64,000 nt of DNA, from NCBI GenBank assembly GCA_003008705.1, contig PDUO01000002.1, positions 1,754,898 through 1,818,897 of the forward strand, in the 5' to 3' direction. Positions 25,689 through 35,729 of the stretch are shown piece by piece. The translations under genes and the position numbers were made by a program. Positions within the stretch are counted from its first letter, which is position 1. Each line of letters begins with the position of its first letter. The DNA comes from Pezicula radicicola. Its lineage: Eukaryota; Ascomycota; Leotiomycetes; Helotiales; Dermateaceae. The notes under the pieces are model-generated. The model saw only the letters and a program-made list of their open reading frames with translations. It was not told the origin of the DNA and did no database searches.

Positions 25689-28409
25689 TTATACGGCTGG
25701 TGAGGGCTCAGGTGGGGTATCTGTGTTTTCGGTTGGGAATGGTGGAGGTGCAGATTTCGCTCCTCCGAAGTACTTTGTGAAGTCTTTGTTCTCATCGAAT
25801 GGTCGCGGGCCGAGTAACCTTACCATGTCATCTCTGCCAAGGACCTCCTTAGCTAGTAACTCCTCAGCAATAATGCCGACCTCGGCCTTTTTCTCAGTCA
25901 ACAGGTCTTTACATTGCTGGTAAGCCTCATCTACGATTCTCCGGACTTCAGAGTCGATGGTCTGTGCTGTGGCCTCGGCGAATGGCTTGTGCAGCTTGTT
26001 GTCGTCGTCCTCGAAATGAAGAGGCCCGAGCTTCTTAGACATGCCCCATTTGGTGACCATTGCTGTTGCCATACGAGTGACTTTATTAAAATCATCTGAT
26101 GCGCCTGAAGTTACGGTCTCGAAGTGCAGTTCTTCGGATATACGGCCGCCGAGCGTCATGGCCATTCGGTCCATGAGCTGGTGGACGTTCATCAGGTAGG
26201 TGTCACCTGCTGGAAGATATTGAGCATATCCAAGAGCACCTTGCCCACGTGGAATAATGGACACTTTCAGGAGAGGGTCAGCGTGTTTGAAGTACCAACC
26301 GCAGATGGCGTGACCAGCCTCGTGGTAGGCGACCGTCCTCTTTTCTTCGGGGTTTAAGACAAGAGATTTCTTCTCCAAACCACCGATGACTCGCTCAATA
26401 GCTTGTTCGAAATGCGTCATTACAACAGACTTGGCGCTTGTTCGGGCAGCTATGAATTATAATTAGCACATCTATTAATGTTCAATTACTTGAGAATGCA
26501 TACCTATTAAAGCAGCCTCGTTGACACAGTTGGCAATGTCTGCTCCAGAAAATCCAGGTGTCAAGGCCGACAATCGTCCAGTCAAGAACTCCAAGTCCTC
26601 ATTTGTGACAATTTTCTTCAGATGGACCATAAAGATTTGTTTTCGGCCTTCCATTGTTGGTCGATCAATTGAGATATGCCTGTCGAATCGACCTGGCCGC
26701 ATAAGTGCTTTGTCAAGCACATCAGGCCTATTAGTACCAGCAAGCACAACAACTTGCTCGGTGGTGTTGAAACCATCCATCTCCGTCAGGATCTGGTTCA
26801 AGGTAGCCTCTCGCTCATCATTTCCTCCACCAAACGAGCCAGACTTCCCACGAGACTTTCCAATGGCGTCAATCTCATCAATAAAGATAATACAAGGAGT
26901 GCTTTTCCGTGCCATAGCGAACAGGTCGCGAACTCTAGACGCACCAACACCGACGAACATCTCCACGAATTCTGAACCACTGACGCTGAAGAATGGTACT
27001 TGAGATTCTCCGGCAGTTGCCTTTGCCAAGAGAGTCTTACCAGTACCAGGTGGTCCGGAAAGAATGGCTCCCCGTGGAATCTTAGCACCCAATCGCTGGA
27101 ATTGTTCAGGAGTCTTCAAGAAGGAAACGAATTCCATAATCTCCAGTTTCGCCTCGTCCATACCTGCAACGTCCTTGAACTTGACTTTCACCTCAGTCTC
27201 ATGGTTGAACCGTTTTGCTCGGCTCTTGCCCATGCCAAACACACCACTGGCACCACCACTACCGCCCGAAGCACGTCGGGAGAGGTAGAAAATTGCGCCA
27301 ATGAACAGGATTGTTGGTCCAAAACTTAATATTAAAGTCCAGGCATCTGTGTCACTGGCATAGCTAATTGGTATTCTTTCTGAATTGGGAATTCCAAGCT
27401 CCTTTTGCGCATCGTCCAGTTTTCGTTCGAACGCTTCGATGGAGCCTATTGAAAAGTAGTAGTGGAAATTTGGATTGGCGGCCGGAGTGTCGGGATACAT
27501 CGACTGAGTAGCATCGCGGTGGAGATCTACACGGACTCGTCGACCCTCATTGAGTACCGTCAGCTTTTCAACCAAACCCTTGTCGAAGAATGTATTCCGG
27601 AATTCTTGGTAGGTGATGTCTCTTGAAGCCTCGCCAGGCATGATCATTCGATAGAAAAGATATGATACGAATGCTGAGATTAAGATTGAGCTCATGTCGA
27701 TTTTCAATTCACCGAATTTGAGTCCATCTTGTCCCTCTTGTCTACTTTTGTTCTTGTTTCCAGGCCGTGGGGAACCGTCCGCAGCACCCTTGTGTTCATT
27801 CGACTTGAAATCTGTAGAGCCCGTATCGTGTTCTACCTTTCTGTTCGCCATTCGAGAGGCTATCTTGGTGAGTCTCGACATGGTCGCAAGTGACATTGGC
27901 TTGCCTGTTTTCGTTTCTTCAAGAATATCTCGCAGTTCCTTAGGTATACCCTCCTTCTTCATATCCTCAATAGCCTCCTCGAACTTCTTCGCCTGCAACT
28001 TTGGCATGGCCTTTTTCGCCACCGCAAGCAGCTCCTCCATAGCCTCTAGTTCTTCCGCAGTCAACCTCATCATTCCCTCTGCTAATGGCTGCTCGCTCGC
28101 CTCGCCCTCACGCGGAGGGGAGAGAGGGCTCTTCTCTCCATTGTAAGGATTCTCTGTCCCCGGAGCGCTTTTTGAGGGGCGGTCGGTGGCCTTCTTCCCT
28201 GCTACCTCTGAACCATCCTGCTCTCCATCCTGCTTCGGCTGCTTCGGTGGCGTGGGTTGAGTGGCGTAGGCACGGTGTCGTTGCAGAGATATCCTCGAAC
28301 TGGCGGCAGGCGAGATATATGAGGTGCGTAGAGCTGATCTCGTCGCCGATTGTAATGTAGCCTTTGAGATTCGAGCAAGACTGCTTGATTGACGCAGAAT
28401 AGATGTCAT
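25689..28409 (-). CDS. AFG3/YTA12: Mitochondrial inner-membrane m-AAA protease subunit
   Basis: ATP-dependent zinc metalloprotease of the FtsH family that degrades and processes inner-membrane proteins from the matrix side. Exons are 28409-26504 and 26449-25689; 888 aa. An Arg/Ser-rich mitochondrial targeting sequence occupies about residues 1-50, followed by a charged linker. Transmembrane segments flank the FtsH extracellular-type domain ([14 protein letters not shown] and [18 protein letters not shown]). The AAA domain has SGPPGTGKT (Walker A, about 447), [11 protein letters not shown] (Walker B) and RPGRFDRHI (arginine finger). The zinc site HEAGH lies near residue 678, just after the intron. 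I cannot tell from sequence alone whether it is the Afg3 or the Yta12 paralogue, hence the double symbol. Confidence 0.92.
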
Positions 28410-29891
28410 GCTTGGCTAGAGCTGTAGATGCGGCAATCTGGGACGATATGAAGTCACTGATAGATATTGGCAGTGACCTCTTCTGCTATATCATCGGAAT
28501 AGAGGACGGTTCGACACAGGCGTTGTTGTTGTTGGTTTTGTGTGAATGGAGGTAAACTGTTGATGATGCTCATATGTTCTGATAAATCGAGCTCACTAGC
28601 GTGCTCGGCCCGATGAAGGCAGGCCATGAGTAGAAGGGTACGTACCTAGGGATTACTAGGTAGCTAGCTATGTACATTAAATTCAATACACAATAAATAT
28701 TAAACAATACAATAAATTCGCACTTCTGCTCCATGAATTCAATTCAAGCTTGACACCCTTCATTCTCCCTTATCTGAGAAGTGTCCTTGGGTAAACATCG
28801 CTATTTTCAACCCCGTGGGATAATTTCTAGGCTCTAAGGTGCGTGATCCGCACGAGACATCATCCCCACGCCCCTCGCCTCGCCTCACCAGCCAGATTAC
28901 CTCTCAAAGCATCAACTTTCATCATGGCATTGGGCTAGGACTTGCCATGACGGAGAGAATACTGTCACTCTTTTGGATTCTGAAGTATCTCAATGATTGG
29001 GTCCTAGGTCATACTGCGTGATGTACGCGGCTGACTCTGTACCTGAACTCTGCACGCCAGCCTAACACGAACACATCCCCATTGCTGGTTTTCCCATATA
29101 GTACCATACGAGCGAATGTTATTTGCTTCAGTGCCCGTTATCAAGGATCCAGATGTGGCAGTGCGCATGTGCAGGCTCAGCAGCCTGGCTCAGCGGTTGG
29201 AGTCATTCACGCGATGCATTGAAACTCTCAACTACATGCGCTACGATATAGTACCGACGGCGTGCAAAACGTCACAATCGGTGAGACCAATGCAGATGTA
29301 GTCTTGGAAATGCTTGTATACTGTGCGAATTATTAGGCTAATCCAGTCCTCGTCCAAAGCTTTCTCGGTGTGAGTAGTCAGCGCTAGAATTTCTTTGTCC
29401 GTTGGTGCCTTCGATTATCTTTGAGGCGAACCAGTGAGAAGGGGTGCGGGTACTAAAGAGAGCCTGTCATGTAGGCCGGTTGACATTTTCTTGTAGGCAC
29501 CTGGCCGATGACTTGGTAGGGTAGCTATTGATATTGAGGCAGAGCTTCTTAGTGGGAGCTTCTCTCGCAAGCTACCTTACACATACCTCGTTCAAAAAAT
29601 TCAGCTTGCCTCCCTAGGTATCTAGGCATATAGTTTGCTATAAGTTAGGGGACCTTCCACATTATTGACCACCCACCTCCACCTCCGCAGTTCGCTTGGG
29701 CACATTGCGCTGTCACTTGTGATACCTCAGACCAACCGCGCACCTCGAGAACCTTCGTGGTCGTTCAGTACGCCCTCGTCTTGCTAACTAGGCCTACATT
29801 CACCTCTGGGCCTTGCTTATATCTAAGACAATCCTCTGCCTATATCCTTTCTCCTCTTGTACAACATCTCGTCTGCAACCGTACGCCAAAG
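28410..29891. other. Divergent intergenic region, m-AAA / BCS1-like
   Basis: 1.48 kb carrying the promoters of two mitochondrial AAA genes transcribed away from each other. No frame with coding character, no tandem repeat and no RNA gene is visible. The last 150 bp before the BCS1-like start is pyrimidine-rich, as in a fungal leader. Confidence 0.55.
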
Positions 29892-32575
29892 ATGGACTCT
29901 AGCACAGTAATCCCAAGTTCTTTTGCAAATCCTCAGACTGCGCTACTCGATGCATTCTTCCCGGGTTTCTCGCTGGTCTCAACTGCACTCTACAATTATA
30001 CAAAAATCGATCTCTCGATATACATACCTACCATCCTCGGCATAGCTGGACTTATATTCGCCTCTAAGTATGTCATCGACTATCTTTGGGACTTTCTGGA
30101 AAGTCACTTTATGTCGACTGCGGATATCAGAATAGATGATGAGATGGTACGTGTCCAGTTCCTTGAAGTCCCGTTAAAGTGTACGCTGAGCTTGCGGCAT
30201 ATTCACTTTCGAAGTCGAGAGACCATCCTGAGTTATCAAGTTACTTTGAGTTACTTCAGAGCCTTTACGGCTGCCTGTATACCGTTGCTAGCAGCAGTAA
30301 CAGGCTAGTAGAGGCGCTTGTAAAAGACAACAAGTTGTTGGCCTTCTGCTTTACGTCTCCATGCGTTGCTTGGTTTTCATACCGAGTTGTTTACTATGTT
30401 TCAAAAGGGCGGGATTTACTGTGGACTGGCTATTTGAAGGGTACTGACTCAATTTCAACAGTACAATATGGTCATGGCCTGGGTTGCTCAGCAAGGGTCT
30501 GTTCTTTTGACGCTGAAGACTCTTATGGAATCTAACAGGTCTCAGGTTTGCCAAACGCTCACGTCGCTTTGTTGCAAACGTGAATCTCAACAGCCGAAAT
30601 TGGTTTCTCTGGATTGATAATAGGGGCGAAGATGGGGAGGTTGAGTTTGAAGATGGAGAGTCTGGTGAAGCGCCAAAGCCCAACAAGAAAGAAAAGGTGT
30701 TAAACTACACCCCTTCGTTCGGAACACACTATTTTCGGTACAAAGGCCACCTTCTTGTGTTCAAGCGAAGCCAGAACACACAACAGTCCTATGTGCCAGT
30801 CAGCGAGCGCGAGGAGATATCCATTTCGAGTTTTGGACGGAATCCAGCAGTATTGAAAGAGTTGCTTCTTGAATGCCGTTCAAAGTTCAGCAAGAATGAC
30901 GAAAACAAGACTTTGATATACCGGGGAGGACTTAAACCTGGAACGTCTGAGCCTACGTGGACGCGTTGTATGTCACGAGTCTCTCGGCCATTCTCCACCA
31001 TTGTTCTGGATGAAGCCGTCAAAGAGTCGCTTTTGGTAGACATGGCCGACTATCTCCATCCGCATACCAGGAGGTGGTAAGTCTCACGTTCTCGGAGTAA
31101 ATTTACCCCTTATGGGTTGAATTTACTCATTGCTCCTGAATCATGTTTGAGTTACTCCCGATACTTAACAGAAAAAGTAAACTAACTCCAAGTTTCTAAC
31201 TACAGGTATTCCAACCGGGGCATTCCATATCGACGAGGTTATGTGCGTACAGCCCATTGATTTGTTTTCCAGCTTATTGTTTCTCTCAAATCCTCTAAGA
31301 CCAGCAAAGCTAACACTGAAGTCTTGAACAGTTACTTTATGGGCCTCCAGGAACCGGGAAGAGCTCGTTGTCCTTTGCCATTGCCGGATACTTCAATCTC
31401 AAAATCTACATCGTTAGCCTGAATTCCTTGGCAATGAATGAAGAAAATCTGGGAACTCTGTTCGCTGAATTGCCTACGGCTTGCGTGGTCCTCCTGGAGG
31501 ATATAGGTACGTTTACAGAATTCTCCCTGCTTTTTGTAAAATTGAGGGCCATGAATCATTGCATATTGGGCTTGAGTGACTGAAAATAACTCAATGATTA
31601 AGACTCCGGGTTTCTTTAAACCATGTTCTCAATCATCAAGTGAAGTCTTTTTGTGTAACTCAAGTGGGTTTACTACAGACTATAACCTTCCTTGACTGCT
31701 CCTTCGAATGAGCAACCAATTGATCTTGGTATCATCTTATATTGTTATTACTGACTTCAACAGACACAGCTGGGTTGACCCATACTCGTGAGAAAATGGA
31801 AGAGCCCATTGAGGTCTCTAAAGACGTCAGCACAATTCCTGCCGGTACCACACCTGGAGTGCCAACGAGTAATTCCACAAATGGACGGATCTCTCTTTCA
31901 GCTTTGCTCAATATCCTCGATGGTGTGGCCAGTCAAGAAGGGCGAATTCTCCTCATGACTACTAACCACATTGAAAAGCTTGACGCAGCCTTGATCAGAC
32001 CCGGCAGAGTTGACATGAAGATCAAATTCAAACTAGCGAGTACTGATATGATCAAGACTATCTTCAAAGCTATTTTTGCGACACTGGAAGGTGACCGTCC
32101 ACCAAAATCCGCCAAGGATATCAGTGAGGAGAAAGAAAGGGGGTCTCATGAAAAGTCAGAAGTCGATAAAAAGCAAGAGGAAGAGAAGAGAGTTTCTGCG
32201 CTTGCTGATGACTTCGCCAGGATAATTCCAGCTGATGAACTCAGTCCTGCGGAAATTCAAGGTTATCTTCTGAAGCACAAGAGAGAGGCTGAACAGGCAG
32301 TTGCTAATGCTACTGAATGGGTAGCAACAAAGAAGGAGGAGAAGGCTAAAGCCGAGAGTAATAAGGCTAAAGAACAGGAGCTGCTGAAAATGGCGGAGAA
32401 AGCAGCTACGGAGGATGACTTGAAGGCAGAGGAAAAGAGCTCAACTTTTGGGAGTGATACTTCTGCATCTCAGAGCGAAACATCCTCTTCGGGACAGCGG
32501 AGTGAGACTTCAACACCGGAAGTGGACAAACAGAGGAGTGACGAGGAGACGAAGCCAGAAGTAGCTGCGGTTTAA
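29892..32575 (+). CDS. BCS1-like mitochondrial AAA ATPase
   Basis: AAA protein of the Bcs1 family; true Bcs1 translocates the folded Rieske protein across the inner mitochondrial membrane. Six exons: 29892-30146, 30462-30496, 30546-31076, 31206-31242, 31332-31506 and 31764-32575; 614 aa. One membrane segment (about residues 40-62) is followed by the BCS1_N domain ([20 protein letters not shown]) and the [25 protein letters not shown] block with Walker A near 290. Walker B is VVLLEDID and sensor 1 is MTTNH. The 49-nt intron 30497-30545 has a GTCTGT donor but a CTAAC branch point, and it is needed to restore frame. The C-terminus carries an extra Lys/Glu-rich coil and Ser-rich tail of about 150 aa, unlike canonical Bcs1. 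I therefore call it BCS1-like rather than BCS1. Confidence 0.88.
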
Positions 32576-34654
32576 AACATGAGCTGATTGCACTGGACGG
32601 CTATGAAATTATGGAACGGTGTACGGAGACATTTTAATTGGGCTTTAGGCGTTTTGGTTGTCGGTACAAGATCTGGGATCGGACTTCATTCTGCTTTCTC
32701 GTTCTGTGAGGTTGGCTCAGTCTGTAAAATTACACTGCAGCTACTTCACCTGACGAAGACACGCATAGGGCGTAATTGGTCAACAAAATATTTTACAAAG
32801 GGGCGTCTGCACATAGTACATTTATAGCATTAGTCACAATAGCCATTAGAAACAAATAAATATAGATAATGAAACATATTCTTCTTTTGATTTCTATTAC
32901 TCTGACTTATGGTTATCTATCTCAATGGCACCTGTTTAAAATATCTCAAAGTTTGCCTCAAGGGGATATTGAATAAAATTACTACTTTTGCCTATACTGA
33001 CGCAACTACCTTTTAAGAGTGACTTCACAATCCGCAATTGGGAAGGTATCTTGAGAGGCAATTTGAACTAGTGACTGTATCAAGCAAAGTTATGTCGAAG
33101 ATCTACACTAATACTCCCGTGACAACTCAACTTCAGCTGTGCAAGATATCTACTTTGAACGCGTTTAAAAGAATAGGACAGCAAGACTATAATCTACTTA
33201 AAAACAATCAACAGCTTAAAATCAACCGTCGCTAACAGACTTCAGCAATAAATCCAAATAAGCGAGCTCCTAAACAAAATTCACAAGTGGTGGCTCAGTT
33301 GTTAAGCTCTTTGATCTATAATCCAATATTCAGTTATCACTAACAATTGTTGAAGTTCCGACTTACTTTCGCCAACGACCTCAAACTCAACAACATCGAC
33401 TTCGACTTCGACTTCGACTTCGACAACCCTGATTTTCAACAACCCACGACTCCAACGAGTACGAATTCTCCCATCAACAAACTTAAACCCGACATCAGCA
33501 ACCTCGATTTCGATATCGACTTCCTACGCCAACAATCTCAAGCCCGGAAGGGGAGGAGTAGTAAGGCCAAACTGGGGGTAATAAGTGGTGCAGGTCAACA
33601 ACCTCGACTTCGACGAACTCGACCTTTCGACTTCCGATGACTTTGGTAAGTAAACTCTACTGCTCCACCTCCGAAAGATGCTTAACAACTGGACTACCCA
33701 CAACCACTCTTTTTTGGTACGTTTTTCTGTTTTTTATAATCTTCTGTTTGTAAGATAAGCTTTAGATCAAGTACCGGAATTGAGTGAGTTAGGCTAGTCA
33801 CGTCAGTTACTGAAATATGTTGCCTACTTAGCTAGGCTTTTACCTTAGTATTGGACAACCACATCAATCTTCAAAGATCGATCAACTCCATCTGTACGAA
33901 CTTGAGCTAAATCAAGTTATTTACTTGCCTTAGGTCGCCTCTTAGCTGCCTTTTGCGCTAACTTTTATTGTACTTGTTATGTCTCGCTTAATAAGGCATA
34001 GTTTCTTTAACAACTCTGGGCGGCAACTTAGCTAAACATTAGACTAAGGGTCGAACTGCGATGCTTAATGGTATTCTTTGTCTGCGAAAGTATATGGCTT
34101 AAGCTTTAGTCATATTGCTTCAAATATCTACCTAGTCCCAGCAGAAGTTGTGTTAAATGAATTGTATAATCAAAAAGTTAGTTTGTGATATCCTTCCATT
34201 CATTAGAAAGGGACAATTCCATTGAGAATTCCATCCTTTTCCCCCAGAGAGAGCAAATTTCTAGCGTACACTCACTTCTATGTGCCTCCACACAAAAGTC
34301 GGCTTAGTGAAGCTTATCGCAGCCAAACCAACAACATTAGATCTGTATTCCCCGGGTATCGTATTTTTCCTCCCCCACTCAGCTTGAAGGAGATAGCTTT
34401 CCACAAATCTTAGAGTCCGCATCAACCCAGCCAAGTCCTTACTGCTTACCACGCAGTTTGTCGGACAACCACGTTGCATGGAACGCTGCATGACTCAACC
34501 ACAGCCACGACTCTTTCTTGGATCTCTTTTGATGACTTCTGTGCAGATGAATCTGCTACTCGACGATAGGTCTTTACTTCTAGCCAACTACATCCCATAA
34601 TCAAGTTCCAGAATCCTTTTTGCCATGACCTTCCTAGATATTAGCATCTCACAA
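32576..34654. other. Intergenic region with Asp-Phe-repeat-like sequence
   Basis: 2.1 kb between the 3' ends of the BCS1-like gene and BET5. It contains a TTCGAC repeat block (33397-33424) inside an open stretch at 33347-33640, GAGTTAG/GTTACT motifs near 33780-33815, and otherwise AT-rich sequence with no convincing frame. Confidence 0.5.
33397..33424. repeat. TTCGAC hexanucleotide repeat
   Basis: Four and a half tandem copies of TTCGAC encode (Phe-Asp)n in one plus-strand frame. Scattered TCGAC-rich pieces continue to about 33635. Confidence 0.8.
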
Positions 34655-35346
34655 TCAAACAAGGACACCCTTCACAAACTGGTCTAATGCCAGTTCGAAA
34701 AGTTCATTTGCCACGCCCTCCCCTCCTGGATGTTCCACTGGGGATAGGGGATTCTTAACGACTAGAAAACAAGTCAGAATTCTGAATCCTTTCAATCCAT
34801 GCTGCCAAGAATCTTACCAAACTCCACATAGAGATTGACATATATCTGGTGTAAAACATTTCGCATATTAAGGGTTTGGGTGTCGGTAAGCATAACAAAC
34901 TTGATGTTCGTAGGGGTTTCGTAGTAGTGGAGCTTGTATTGACCGGTTCGGAAGGATATGAAGCTATAGACATAGATGTCAACATGTGAAGATCCATCCA
35001 AGGACTTGCGCGCCTTACCTATCATCAGGACCTCCAAGCTTTCGTACCATGTTTCGTAACGAGAAGATTGTTCCGAAGATGAGCTTTGCATCGTCTTGCG
35101 CGCTTAGTCGTGCTGGTCGAGCTCTTGCAGGTCCCAGATCAGGAGCATGTCCACTATCACCACTTGACCCTGAAATGGGCCGTGAGGGTTTCGCTATGTT
35201 GCTTGCTGCTGCGGATTGTGCCGACAGATGCCATAGCTTGCTGTAGATGCACTCCGCTGGTTTAGATTAGCAACGTGGTACAAGGACTGGAAGTTGCGAC
35301 AAAACTTACTGTGCCTATCAAAAATATAGAAGGAATAGACAACCAT
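34655..35346 (-). CDS. BET5: TRAPP complex subunit Bet5 (TRAPPC1)
   Basis: Core subunit of the TRAPP tethering complexes that activate the Rab GTPase Ypt1 at the Golgi. Four exons on the minus strand: 35346-35310, 35256-35019, 34963-34818 and 34761-34655; 175 aa. I assembled these from splice sites, because no single frame covers the gene. The N-terminus MVVYSFYIFDRH starts the longin-type fold. An Ala/Ser/Pro-rich loop of about 45 residues, common in filamentous fungi, precedes DDAKLIFGTIFSLRNMVRKL. FRTGQYKLHYYETPT, NMRNVLHQIYVNLYVEF and VVKNPLSPVEHPGGEG follow, all characteristic of Bet5. Every junction keeps frame. The gene starts 383 bp from the divergently transcribed CaMKK-like gene. 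Confidence 0.93.
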
Positions 35347-35729
35347 AGTGACGCTCGAGGTTCCAGGAGGAGTAGCTTGGGAAGAAACAAGACGCGTTGT
35401 GGGAAATCTACAGGACGACGTTACTGGTAGGAGCTTGGGGAAGCAAGGTTCAGAAGTAGTATGGCACCGGTACGAAAGTTACAGCGCTCTTCAAGCAGTT
35501 GCGGCTAGTGATAGGTCACTGCTCAAGCGAAAATATAAGCTTTCTGTAGCCTCCCCGCCGGAAGGGAAGGGGGGGGTTCGCGCTTGAAGCCTGAACGACC
35601 ACTCTTTCAGGCGCTTCAGCCTCATCTTACCAGCCAGAAGGATTCTGCAATCTTCTCAGCCTTTTTGTACAGAGCCACTTCTAAATCATTTCCCCTTCAC
35701 AACCATGTAAAGCATTCGACTGTGTTATC
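35347..35729. promoter_or_regulatory. Shared promoter region, BET5 / CaMKK-like
   Basis: 383 bp between two start codons facing away from each other, so both promoters must lie here. An imperfect hairpin, GAAGCCTGAA at 35586-35595 against TTCAGGCGCTTC at 35606-35617, lies about 110 bp upstream of the CaMKK start, possibly in its leader. A G-run follows the CCGGAAGG motif near 35562. I identified no TATA box. Confidence 0.5.

Noticed and set aside
30497..30545. Apparent frameshift in the BCS1-like gene
   Set aside because: A 49-nt intron with GTCTGT donor and CTAAC branch point restores frame, giving [15 protein letters not shown].
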